This document shows, piece after piece, positions 35,095 through 47,634 of a stretch of DNA of 64,000 bases; position 1 is the stretch's first letter; every line of letters starts with the position of its first letter. Made by a program: the position numbers and the translations under genes. Below the pieces are notes generated by a model. The model did not search any database. It had not been told where the DNA came from and saw only the letters and a program-made list of their open reading frames with translations. The stretch covers positions 186,001 through 250,000 of the forward strand of contig JAXHMN010000011.1 in the NCBI GenBank assembly GCA_034521465.1. Direction: 5' to 3'. This stretch comes from SURF-28 sp034521465. Lineage in GTDB: Bacteria > Bacteroidota > Ignavibacteria > Ignavibacteriales > Melioribacteraceae.

Positions 35095-35748
35095 GAAGTG
35101 AACTTATAAAATTTTGTCATAAAGTTTATGAAAAAGAATTTGTTGCCGCTTATGACGGTAATTTATCTGTGCGTATTGATCAAAATAAAATTCTTATTAC
35201 TCCCTCAGGAGTGTGCAAAGGTGATTTAACAGAAAATGACTTAATTGAAATAGATTACAACGGAAAGATTTTAAGCGGATCAATACAACCTTCTACAGAA
35301 TATAAAATTCATACACTCGCTTATAAAAATCGGAAAGATGTTAATGCTGTGGTTCATGCGCATCCGGTAAATGCTACAGCGCTTGCAGCAATAGGAGAGG
35401 GAATAACGCAACCAATCTTTCCCGAAGTAATTTTATCTTTGGGTAAAGTTCCTCTCTGTAAATATGGAACGCCATCAACCGATCAACTTCCGGATTCGAT
35501 GCTGCCTCATATCGAATATGCCTGGGCTTTACTTTTAGAAAATCATGGTGCGGTCTCTTTCGGAAAAAATATTGAGGATGCTTATTTCAAAATGGAAAAA
35601 CTTGAACACGCATCTGAAGTTTTAATTAAAGCAAAATCTATTGGAAGAGTAAAAACTCTGCCTCTCCAAAAAGTTAAAAGAACTATATGATATTGCCGAA
35701 TCAACTTATGGAATCAAGATAAATAAAAAATCTCGAATGGATTATTAG
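35085..35748 (+). CDS. Class II aldolase, fuculose-phosphate aldolase type (frameshifted)
   Basis: About 220 residues after repair. 'KFCHKVYEKEFVAAYDGNLS' with the D-G-N-L/V-S motif, zinc ligands in 'VVHAHPVNATAL' (two His) and 'LLLENHGAVSFG' (third His), and Glu in 'STEYKIHTLAY' are those of FucA/AraD-type aldolases. It cleaves a 1-phosphate sugar to DHAP and an aldehyde. An extra A in 35676-35679 breaks the frame near the end; repaired, the tail runs '...VKELYDIAESTYGIK' to the stop at 35746. Fuculose-type aldolases can belong to microcompartments for fucose/rhamnose; see findings. Confidence 0.82.
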
Positions 35749-35753
35749 AATTT

Positions 35754-36761
35754 ATGTCAAATCAAAATTTAACTGTTGCGGTTTTAGTAGGCGGAACATC
35801 GCCGGAAAGGGAAGTATCTAAAGAATCAAGTAAAGCGATAGCAAATGCAGTGACCGAATTGGGGTATAAGCTGAAACTCATTGATCCGGCTTATGGAACA
35901 AACCAACCAAAAGAGAATGATCTGTTTTTTGCCGAAGAAAATTTCACCGAATTAATTAACAGAAATTATGTAGATGCCGTTAACTCTGATCTTTTCAACG
36001 ATGTAGATTTAGCTTTCATCGGTCTGCATGGAAAAAATGGTGAGGACGGTACAATACAAAGTTTACTGGAGTTAAGAGGTGTTAAATATACCGGGGCAAA
36101 ACTTCTTTCAAGTGCTTTGGCAATGGATAAAATTACCAGTAAAATTTTGTTTCAGCATTTTGATGTACAAACTCCAAATTGGTTTGTAGTAACTCAAAAA
36201 GACACTGATTACGAATTGATCAAAACCAAGATTAAGAAGTTTTTTGGTTATCCGTGCATAGTTAAATCTTATGATCAAGGGTCAACTTTTGGTTTGACGA
36301 TCTGTCGAGGCGATAGTGAAGTTGAAGAGTCAATCAAACTAGCGCTGAAGTATTCAACAAAAGCACTCGTTGAGGAATACATTCCTGGTAGGGAAATAAC
36401 TGTTGGTGTTTTGGGACAACAAGTACTACCTGTTTTAGAAATAAAACCAAAACATGGTTTATATGATTACGAATGCAAATACACTGATGGTATGAGTGAA
36501 TATATTGTTCCGGCGGATATTCCCCAAGATGTTTTTTCTCATCTGCAACAGCAAACTTTGTTAGCTTATAATGCTGTAAATTGTTCTAACTATGGACGAG
36601 TTGATTTTAGAGTTAATGAAAAAAATGAGACATTTTGTTTAGAAGTCAATACGCTACCCGGGATGACCAGTCACAGTTTAATTCCAAAGATGGCAAAAGC
36701 TGTCGGTATCAGTTTTAATGAACTGATAGATAAAATTATTAAGTATGAGTTAAATGGCTAA
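35754..36761 (+). CDS. ddl: D-alanine--D-alanine ligase
   Basis: 335 residues. 'VAVLVGGTSPEREVSKESSK' N-terminal loop, 'AFIGLHGKNGEDGTIQSLLE', 'KYTGAKLLSSALAMDKITSK', 'PCIVKSYDQGSTFGL', 'EEYIPGREITVGVLG', and C-terminal 'NYGRVDFRVNEKNETFCLEV' with 'NTLPGMTSHSLIPK'. These ATP-grasp motifs match Ddl (the Ala type, with Lys and Tyr pattern of dipeptide ligases). It makes D-Ala-D-Ala for peptidoglycan. It overlaps the following FtsB-like gene by eight bases, in line with a division/cell-wall operon. Confidence 0.94.
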   Translation: MSNQNLTVAVLVGGTSPEREVSKESSKAIANAVTELGYKLKLIDPAYGTNQPKENDLFFAEENFTELINRNYVDAVNSDLFNDVDLAFIGLHGKNGEDGTIQSLLELRGVKYTGAKLLSSALAMDKITSKILFQHFDVQTPNWFVVTQKDTDYELIKTKIKKFFGYPCIVKSYDQGSTFGLTICRGDSEVEESIKLALKYSTKALVEEYIPGREITVGVLGQQVLPVLEIKPKHGLYDYECKYTDGMSEYIVPADIPQDVFSHLQQQTLLAYNAVNCSNYGRVDFRVNEKNETFCLEVNTLPGMTSHSLIPKMAKAVGISFNELIDKIIKYELNG

Positions 36762-37064
36762 GAAACTGAAACGAAATTTAAGAATAAGAGTCAGTGCATT
36801 AATTTACCTTATAGCTCCGATTGCAATTTTGGCATTTCTCATTTTTAATGAAAACGGAATTCTAAAATATTTAGAAGTAAAAGACCGTGTTGAAGCGCTA
36901 GAAGAACAAATAAAAATTTCTGAAGAACAAATAAAAAAATCAACGCAGAAATTGATTCCCTTAAAACAGATACCTACAAGATTGAAAAGACAGCCCGAGA
37001 AAAGTATAACATGAAAAGACCGCTGGAGAAAGGACTAGATGTTAAGGTGAAGAAAGATGAGTAA
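36754..37064 (+). CDS. FtsB/DivIC-like septum formation protein (frameshifted)
   Basis: About 103 residues after repair. Cytoplasmic basic N terminus, one membrane helix ('VSALIYLIAPIAILAFLIFN'), then a coiled coil ('RVEALEEQIKISEEQIKKST') and an FtsB/DivIC-like C terminus ('KTAREKYNMKRPLEKG' type, G-x-x-x-x-E-x-A-R-x-x-Y-x-M). The frame changes in 'gcagaaattg' at 36949-36951, where one A is missing. FtsB/DivIC links FtsL and FtsQ in the divisome. The stop overlaps rarA by eight bases. Confidence 0.75.
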
Positions 37065-38356
37065 ACAAGAATTACCTCAAGTCCCACTCGCAGAAAGAAT
37101 TCGACCTAAAACTTTGGATCAATTTTTTGGACAAGATCACTTAGTGGGTCCCGACAAACCAATTAGAATGATGATTGAAAATGACACAATTTCTTCATTC
37201 ATTTTATGGGGACCACCAGGCACCGGTAAAACAACTTTAGCAAAAATTATTGCAGCGCAAACCGAGTCAGAGTTTTTTCAACTCAACGCTGTTTCTTCAG
37301 GCGTAAAAGATGTTCGAAAAATAATTGAAACCGCGCGTGAGAATCTTAACTATAATAAAAGAACTATCCTTTTTATTGATGAGATACATCGTTTTAATAA
37401 AGCGCAGCAAGACGCGCTGCTATCTATCAGTTGAATCCGGTGAATTAATATTAATCGGTGCAACGACTGAAAACCCATCATTCGAAGTTATTCCGGCTCT
37501 CCGTTCCCGCACACGAACTTATGTGTTAAATGAGCTTGGAGTAAATGAGTTAAGTGACATACTAAGTTTTGCATTGAGCAACGATGAATATCTCAAAACG
37601 AAAAGTATAGAAGAAATTGATAGAGAGTATCTAATTTATATCTCCGGTGGTGATGCCCGAACTCTATTGAATATCCTAGAACTTTCTGTTGTAAGTGAGA
37701 GTCATAAGCCGGGAGTCAAAGTCACAAAAGAATTAATTGAAAATATTATTCAAAAGAAAAACATCCTTTACGATAAAGCTGGTGAAGAACATTATAATGT
37801 GATCTCTGCATTTATAAAAAGTCTGCGAGGAAGCGACCCTGATGCAGCAGTTTATTGGTTAGCCAGAATGATTGAAGGGGGAGAAGACCCTTTGTTCATA
37901 GCAAGACGAATGATAATTTTTGCATCGGAGGATATTGGAAATGCATCGCCTAATGCACTGGTACTTGCTGAGGCAACTTTTAGTGCAGTTGATAAAATTG
38001 GTATGCCCGAATCAAGAATAATACTTTCTCAATGCGCAACTTACTTAGCAGCATCTCCAAAGAGCAATGCTTCTTATCAAGCAATTGATAATGCCTTTAA
38101 TCGATGTCCGTAACCAAAAACTTATTTAATGTTCCTCTTGCATCTAAGAAATGCACCAACAAAATTAATGAAGGATGATGGGGTACTCAAAAGGGTATAC
38201 CAATATCCACACAATTATCAAAATCATTTTGTCGATGAAACTTACTTACCGGATGAATTAAAAAATAAACAATACTATTTGCCTTCGGAAATGGGTAAAG
38301 AAAAATCAATGAAAGAATTTTTGAAATCTTTGTGGAAGAATAAAAAAAAGTATTGA
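37057..38356 (+). CDS. rarA: Replication-associated recombination protein RarA (two or more frameshifts)
   Basis: About 433 codons. Walker A 'GPPGTGKTTLAKII', Walker B 'ILFIDEIHRFNKAQQDALL', 'ILIGATTENPSFEVIPALRS' and C-terminal 'YHVISAFIKSLRGSDPDAAV'-like wording (here YNVISAFIKSLRGSDPDAAV) and 'LARMIEGGEDPLFIARRMII' mark RarA/MgsA. It acts at stalled forks. One extra A at about 37428 and several indels around 38100-38140 split the gene; the joined end is '...LHLRNAPTKLMKDDGVL' to 38356. It is convergent with dprA (one base gap). Confidence 0.93.
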
Positions 38357-39475
38357 CTATAATTTTACAAACTGTTTACCGGGCAGTTGTTTTACCAATC
38401 CTTTGAATTCCAGAGTTAATAAATTTACCAAGCAATCCGAAGTAGTAGAACCAACTTTAGCAGATAACTTATCTATCTGAATCGGCTCTGAATTAAGAAC
38501 CTCTAAGAGTTTTTCTTCGAATAAATTTAAATCAACTTTTGGTTTAGGTATGTTTTTTCCGATTACCGGTTTTAATTTTAAATCTAACTCAACCAAAATA
38601 TCTTCAGCATTTTTAACTAACTTAGCTCTACCTTCCTGAATTAATTTATTTGTTCCTTCACTCTGTGGAGTTTCTAAATTACCCGGAATCGCAAAAACCT
38701 CTCTATTTTGATCGAGTGCATGGGCGGCTGTTTGCATTGCTCCTCCATTCACATTCGATTCAACTACAACAGTTCCAAGTGATAAACCGGAAATTATCCT
38801 GTTTCGTCGTGGAAAATTTTGTGCATCCGGTTTTGTACCTAAGGGGAATTCACTAATTACAGCACCGTTTTCTGATATTTGCTGCGCCAATCCTTTGTTT
38901 TCAGAAGGATAAATTCGATCTAAACCCGATCCAATTACTGCAAGTGTTCTTCCACCTGCTTTAAGGGCAGCTCGGTGAGAAGCCGAGTCTATACCTCGTG
39001 CTAAACCACTCACAATTGTTATCCCCTGCCCGGCTAATTCCTCACCGATTTGTTCGGTAACTTTTTTCCCATATTGCGTAGCTCTTCTCGTCCCTACCAT
39101 TGATATCGAGTAATTATCTTCCGCTTCAATTTTCCCCGAAATGTAAAGAAACAATGGAGGTGAGTAAATATTTTTAAGAGGTTTGGGATAATTTTTATCG
39201 AAATAAGTAATAAGTGAAAATCCTTTTTGCCGCAAGTGCTCAAATTCTTTTTCTAAGAGGTCTTCAAATTTCTTTAGATCATTTGCAGCGCCGGCAATTC
39301 TTCCGGCTAAAATTTTGTTTATTCTATCTATACCGCAAAGTGATTGAGAAGAAACAGAGAAAATATTCGATGGAGACTGAAACTTAGAGATAAGATTTAA
39401 TATTTTGGATGGACCAAGTCCATCTATAGAGGAGAGTAATTTTAGTGCGGCTAAATTTTTGTAATCAAGAATCAA
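38357..39475 (-). CDS. dprA: DNA-processing protein DprA
   Basis: 372 residues. N-terminal helix-hairpin region ('LKLLSSIDGLGPSKILNLIS'), Rossmann core 'SISMVGTRRATQYGKKVTEQ', 'GITIVSGLARGIDSASHRAA', 'LAVIGSGLDRIYPSENKGLA', 'FPLGTKPDAQNFPRRNRIIS' and a C-terminal winged helix ('LLEVLNSEPIQIDKLSAKVG'). DprA loads RecA on incoming single-stranded DNA during natural transformation. Intact. The following gene on the same strand (upstream) is the EutN-like vertex protein, ending ten bases before its start. Confidence 0.95.
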   Translation of the reverse strand: MILDYKNLAALKLLSSIDGLGPSKILNLISKFQSPSNIFSVSSQSLCGIDRINKILAGRIAGAANDLKKFEDLLEKEFEHLRQKGFSLITYFDKNYPKPLKNIYSPPLFLYISGKIEAEDNYSISMVGTRRATQYGKKVTEQIGEELAGQGITIVSGLARGIDSASHRAALKAGGRTLAVIGSGLDRIYPSENKGLAQQISENGAVISEFPLGTKPDAQNFPRRNRIISGLSLGTVVVESNVNGGAMQTAAHALDQNREVFAIPGNLETPQSEGTNKLIQEGRAKLVKNAEDILVELDLKLKPVIGKNIPKPKVDLNLFEEKLLEVLNSEPIQIDKLSAKVGSTTSDCLVNLLTLEFKGLVKQLPGKQFVKL

Positions 39476-39484
39476 TAGACTAAT

Positions 39485-39769
39485 TTAATTTGTTTCTTCT
39501 GGTACGTCAATGTCATCAACAATTGCAATAATTATTGTGTTGACCGGTGCATCTTTATGACCTAAGATCTGCTGTACAGCATCACCTTCGCGCGTAACTA
39601 AGACCGTATCTCCCACGCCTGCGTCAATCAAGTCAAGTGCGATATAATCACTCTTCCCGATAAAATTACCATCTAGATCGATTCGTTGAACAAGCAGCAG
39701 TTTATGACTTTTTAAATGGCTGTTCTTTTGTGTAGATACGATATTTCCTTTAATCTTTGCGAGGAACAT
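39485..39769 (-). CDS. EutN/CcmL-type microcompartment vertex protein
   Basis: 94 residues. 'MFLAKIKGNIVSTQKNSHLK' then 'HKLLLVQRIDLDGN' and 'YIALDLIDAGVGDTVLVTRE' with 'GDAVQQILGHKDAPVNTIII' and 'AIVDDIDV' is the standard pentameric EutN/CcmL fold (K-L-L-L-V at the first strand, A-G-x-G-D-x-V-L-V in the core). Such pentamers cap vertices of bacterial microcompartment shells. No BMC-domain (hexamer) gene or encapsulated enzyme is next to it. It overlaps DUF3098 (20 bases) and precedes dprA. Confidence 0.9.
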   Translation of the reverse strand: MFLAKIKGNIVSTQKNSHLKSHKLLLVQRIDLDGNFIGKSDYIALDLIDAGVGDTVLVTREGDAVQQILGHKDAPVNTIIIAIVDDIDVPEETN

Positions 39770-40034
39770 CAGTGTCAGTCTCAGAATTTTTCTTTTTCTT
39801 ATAAAGAATTGAGAGAGGAAAAATTATTAGATAAGCAACTAATAAAACTATCGGAGAAATTGTTAAAGAAATAGGATTATCCCAAGGGCCAAAAGTCATT
39901 AAATAGAAGCCGGCAATTAATACGAATATACCAGCACCTAATAAAATATAATTATCTTTTTTCCAATAATTCTTAAAAGGTGAAGAGGTTTTGAATTTTG
40001 TAGAGCGAGATTTTTTTTTGATTTGTTTAGCCAT
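39750..40034 (-). CDS. DUF3098-type two-helix membrane protein
   Basis: 94 residues: basic cytoplasmic start ('MAKQIKKKSRSTKFKTSSPF'), then two membrane helices ('YILLGAGIFVLIAGFYLMTF' and 'LTISPIVLLVAYLIIFPLSI') and a charged tail. This layout with 'GPWDNPISLTISP' matches DUF3098, a Bacteroidetes/Chlorobi-specific protein of unknown role, often next to cell-division genes. It overlaps the vertex-protein gene by 20 bases, which could be genuine coupling or a small error near its end. Confidence 0.75.
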   Translation of the reverse strand: MAKQIKKKSRSTKFKTSSPFKNYWKKDNYILLGAGIFVLIAGFYLMTFGPWDNPISLTISPIVLLVAYLIIFPLSILYKKKKNSETDTDVPRKD

Positions 40035-40060
40035 AATTTTCCCTTATGTAAAAATTAAAA

Positions 40061-40087
40061 GCCCAGTGTTGGGGGGAGACACTGGGC
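40061..40087 (-). terminator. Rho-independent terminator after the 82-residue protein gene
   Basis: GCCCAGTGT-tggggggag-ACACTGGGC forms a perfect 9-pair stem. On the minus strand it is followed by TTTTAATTTTT, so it terminates the transcript of the 40170-40418 gene and stands before the DUF3098/EutN/DprA gene set. Confidence 0.82.
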
Positions 40088-40169
40088 CGGAACACAAACT
40101 CAAAGATCATTATCTTTGAAAGCTTGCTTACTAAATATAAATCTACAGCATTAGTTTGTCAAGGAATAA

Positions 40170-40418
40170 TTATTTTTGAAGTTGATAAACTATTTTGCGA
40201 ATTGTATCAAACTGAAGATAAGGATAATCATCCCTTAATCTATCTATTGCATCGCTAGCGCTAACTTTCTGTTCACGCAGAGATTTAAATTTTTTCCTAA
40301 TTTGATAATCACGGACAGATTTTTCATTTATCAATCCCCGACTATTGAGAAGTTCGTAAATCTCATCGCTGATCAGATCAGCTAACGGATTTTGCTTTGC
40401 ATATTTTGGGTCTTGCAT
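40170..40418 (-). CDS. Small hypothetical protein, possibly helix-turn-helix
   Basis: 82 residues: 'MQDPKYAKQNPLADLISDEI' followed by 'YELLNSRGLINEKSVRDYQI' and 'AIDRLRDDYPYLQFDTIRKI' then 'VYQLQK'. Predicted all-alpha; the last two helices could form a helix-turn-helix, but the family is not one I recognise. A ribosome site (AGGGGG at 40423-40430 in reverse) precedes the start. It stands alone upstream of the rRNA operon, on the opposite strand, with its own terminator. Confidence 0.6.
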   Translation of the reverse strand: MQDPKYAKQNPLADLISDEIYELLNSRGLINEKSVRDYQIRKKFKSLREQKVSASDAIDRLRDDYPYLQFDTIRKIVYQLQK

Positions 40419-41108
40419 AAATACCCCCTTTTTTGATTGTTATTGGATACTTGTTTAGAACCAGTATCAATCAGCTATCGAACCTCCCAACAAAATTATT
40501 GTTATAATTAAACCAATAGTTTGGCAATTGGTTCCAAAATATTGCCCTTAATACTAATCAAGAAATTGCTAAGTTAATGTCGGCAATAGGACATTCTTAA
40601 AAAAAGATTCTCCCCAAAAAAAATAATTAACCCCATAAATCGGTTCAGTAGATTATTAGTAGGCAAAAGTAATCAAGCAAATTATTGAATGATACATCTT
40701 CTTACAAATAGAAATCAACATTTTGGTTTCTATTTGTCCGTCGTGAAAACTTGGTGTTCATGGTGGTTAAAATGCTTTACCACAATGTCCACGGGGAAGG
40801 CGGACAAGCACAATGGTCACTATGGGGATTAATTAACGACCAACATTATTATTGTTTTTTCTGTTTATCTGATAATCATTGTTCTTTCGAGAATTATTCA
40901 ATATTTCGTTAGACGACTTTAGCCACCTATTTATCCGGTGAGCCGAGCCTTTTATAAATAAAAAGAAATAATTTTTAAAATTTCTTCTTGCAAAAGATAT
41001 TAAAAACTCCTAAACTAGGGCTTATGTTTTTTTGACATTATGTGACGGACAAAATAAATAGGAAAAATCAAAAAATATTTTAAATATTTTTGATTTATAA
41101 AGATTATC
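40419..41108. other. Gene-free region upstream of the rRNA operon
   Basis: About 690 bases without a supportable gene. Seen in it: a hairpin ACAAATAGAAA-...-TTTCTATTTGT at about 40705-40738 (11 pairs), a decayed ACAATG/CAC-type repeat at 40745-40825 ('ccacaatgtccac', 'cacaatggtcac'), and an AT-rich run to the rRNA promoter. Other TTGACA-like boxes at about 41036 have no good -7 partner. Confidence 0.6.
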
Positions 41109-41139
41109 TTGACAAATGAAATTTTAAAATGTAAGTTTG
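41109..41139 (+). promoter_or_regulatory. rRNA operon promoter with TTG...TAnnTTTG elements
   Basis: TTGACA at 41109-41114 and TAAGTTTG at 41132-41139, with 20 bases between the TTG and the TA, fit the -33 TTG / -7 TAnnTTTG promoter of Bacteroidetes sigma-ABfr type. It lies about 100 bases upstream of 16S. Activity is inferred from the match and the position only. Confidence 0.65.
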
Positions 41140-41162
41140 AAGTCCGTCTCAAATGAGACAAA

Positions 41163-41171
41163 GTTCTTTGA
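41163..41171 (+). promoter_or_regulatory. BoxA-like antitermination site in the 16S leader
   Basis: GTTCTTTGA in the leader, shortly after a small hairpin GTCTC-aaat-GAGAC (41146-41159), resembles BoxA (TGCTCTTTGA) bound by NusB/S10. The same word recurs in the 16S-23S spacer at 43148. A second leader hairpin ACTAAAG-ataaa-CTTTAGT lies at about 41183-41201. Confidence 0.6.
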
Positions 41172-41240
41172 CAGAGTGAGTGACTAAAGATAAACTTTAG
41201 TGTTTTCGACAGCAGGTTACGCCAATTTTAATTTAGATTT

Positions 41241-42775
<1,535 letters not shown>

Positions 42776-42886
42776 AGAGTAACTGTGTAACGTTCGAATT
42801 CACTTAAGATCTTTAGTTCTCACTCTTTCTTTTATTTGTTCTAAAAATTATGAGCGAATGGCCTTATTTTGGCTATTTTACCTAAT

Positions 42887-42960
<74 letters not shown>

Positions 42961-43026
42961 CTCAATAGGGCGTTGCATTTTAGTTCATTTATAATTTGTA
43001 ACCTTATTAGCCCTTAATAACATTAA

Positions 43027-43099
43027 GGGGCTATAGCTCAATTGGGAGAGCGCCGCCCTTGCAAGGCGGAGGTTATCGGTTCGATCCCGATTAGCTCCA
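43027..43099 (+). tRNA. tRNA-Ala (anticodon TGC)
   Basis: 73 bases. Acceptor GGGGCTA pairs with TAGCTCC at 43092-43098, D arm 'agctcaattgggagagc', anticodon loop CTTGCAA with TGC at 43060-43062, T arm 'ggttcgatccc'. CCA not encoded. Second tRNA of the Ile-Ala spacer pair. Confidence 0.97.
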
Positions 43100-43147
43100 C
43101 TAAAGTTTTGGTATAGTTCGTCAACCGACGAAAAAGTACCGTATAAA

Positions 43148-43156
43148 GTTCTTTGA
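43148..43156 (+). promoter_or_regulatory. BoxA-like site before 23S rRNA
   Basis: GTTCTTTGA again, in the spacer ahead of 23S, identical to the site in the 16S leader. The pair of sites fits the common arrangement of rRNA antitermination signals before both large rRNAs. Confidence 0.55.
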
Positions 43157-43248
43157 AATTTTGGAAGAGTAATCCGTTAATAACGGATACTGAGCCTAAA
43201 ACATAATATATATGTAAATGTAATAATTAGACGTCTTAGAAATTATTT

Positions 43249-46253
<3,005 letters not shown>

Positions 46254-46355
46254 AAAATTTCTAATACGCCTAATTTCTTTTGGGCTCACTCTTCCTTAAT
46301 TTCTTAAATTTTGATTTGGAAAATTACAATACCATTTTGCAATGGTACATAGTTT

Positions 46356-46471
<116 letters not shown>

Positions 46472-46481
46472 TTTTAAAATT

Positions 46482-46508
46482 AAACCCGATCATAACTGAT
46501 CGGGTTTT
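46482..46508 (+). terminator. Terminator of the rRNA operon
   Basis: AAACCCGATCA-taac-TGATCGGG followed by TTTTTC, stem of about 8-11 pairs, ten bases after 5S. It closes the rRNA operon and is convergent with the small membrane gene ending at 46527. Confidence 0.9.
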
Positions 46509-46526
46509 TCATTTTAAAAAGGTTTT

Positions 46527-46899
46527 TTAATTTTTTATGAAAATATGGAATGCTTTTGCAATTAGTAAGTGTTTAATTATTGTTGCGGCTGCATGTACGT
46601 TCAGTGAAAAGGAGGGTGCTAGTTGAATAAAACCTCTGCCTATCAAATTATTTACTGCGTAGACTAATATTGCAAATATGAAATAGTATATCCCGTTTTC
46701 GTAATCTTTTTCCATTCTTATTTCTGGTATAGTTAACATGCCGAGAATTGTAAAGAGAAGTGCCTGCATCATAAATACTTCAACCGGATTCGAAGAAAAC
46801 TCTCCCCAATTATAATCGATTGCAAATATTAATAATAAAATCGCTGCAGTAAATAAGGATCGTAATAATGTTTCCTTAAATTGGTAGGAGAGAAAACAT
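46527..46899 (-). CDS. Hypothetical membrane protein (frameshifted near the start)
   Basis: About 123 residues after repair. The best start is an ATG at 46899 that overlaps the upstream stop (TAATG) and reads 'MFSLLPI'; a one-base change at about 46880 joins it to 'FKETLLRSLFTAAILLLIFA'. Three or four helices follow ('MQALLFTILGMLTI', 'YYFIFAILVYAVNNLIG', 'AATIIKHLLIAKAFHIF'). Family unknown. It ends just after the rRNA terminator on the opposite strand and is the last of a three-gene set. Confidence 0.5.
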
Positions 46900-47141
46900 T
46901 AACTTACCAGAATCACTTCAATATAGAGAAATATACGTTGCGGTATAATATTGCTCTTACCTTCAAAAGCCAGAAAAAATATAAGTATTTGGGCTAATAC
47001 CATTATACAAACATAAATACCTATTATATTTGCCCGGAAATCTTTCCTTATTGATTGACTGATCCAATACTTCAGCACAAAATAGAGAGGAATCAGAATT
47101 GAAACTGCCGCAGTATATTGTGCTATGGAAGTAACATTCAT
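46899..47141 (-). CDS. Hypothetical three-helix membrane protein
   Basis: 80 residues from ATG 47141, chosen over an upstream TTG because GGAGG lies ten bases before it. Helices: 'AAVSILIPLYFVLKYWI', 'IIGIYVCIMVLAQILIFFLA' and 'RIFLYIEVILVS'. No known family. It starts right after the stop of the secreted protein upstream (CCGGAGGACTATTAA spans the stop), so the two are coupled. Confidence 0.6.
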   Translation of the reverse strand: MNVTSIAQYTAAVSILIPLYFVLKYWISQSIRKDFRANIIGIYVCIMVLAQILIFFLAFEGKSNIIPQRIFLYIEVILVS

Positions 47142-47143
47142 TT

Positions 47144-47605
47144 TTAATAGTCCTCCGGCGGCCAATCAGGCCAATCAGGACATCTCGGACAGCATGGCGG
47201 GCAAGGTACGGCTAACTCTAAAACATATTCTCCGTTGGAAATACTAACTACTTCTTCTCGCTGCTCAATATATGTTTCTGTTTCACCACCGTAATACAGT
47301 AGTTCTGTGATTTTTTGAGAATCATACAGGTGATAAACGTCTTCATTCTTTACGGGGAATTGACTAAAAACAGGAGATCTATTGTTTTTTAGAATATTAA
47401 CTTTCTTACTTACTTTGTCGATAGCAAACATTAGATGCTCTTTACCATCCAAAAAATTTCTTAATGCATGAGAATTAAAACGTACTTTTTCTAAAACCAG
47501 ACCGAATTTATTATCGGCTTCGGATTTTGAAAAAAGTTGTCCCTGTGCAAAAGATGTAGAAATAAAAACTATAGATAAGAGTACAATTATAAATGAATAT
47601 TTCAT
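47144..47605 (-). CDS. Secreted protein with Pro/Cys/Trp-rich tail
   Basis: 153 residues. Signal peptide 'KYSFIIVLLSIVFISTSFAQ'. The body is beta-rich with 'KVSKKVNILKNNRSPVFSQF' and 'YHLYDSQKITELLYYGGETE'. The C-terminal tail 'PCPPCCPRCPDWPDWPPEDY' has four cysteines and three prolines-tryptophans within twenty residues, unusual for this genome. No family recognised. Upstream of two small membrane proteins on the same strand, and downstream of dnaX after a terminator-like gap, so it may lead an envelope module of unknown purpose. Confidence 0.65.
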   Translation of the reverse strand: MKYSFIIVLLSIVFISTSFAQGQLFSKSEADNKFGLVLEKVRFNSHALRNFLDGKEHLMFAIDKVSKKVNILKNNRSPVFSQFPVKNEDVYHLYDSQKITELLYYGGETETYIEQREEVVSISNGEYVLELAVPCPPCCPRCPDWPDWPPEDY

Positions 47606-47634
47606 AAAACCCCCTTTTGAGATTTGCAGTTAGT

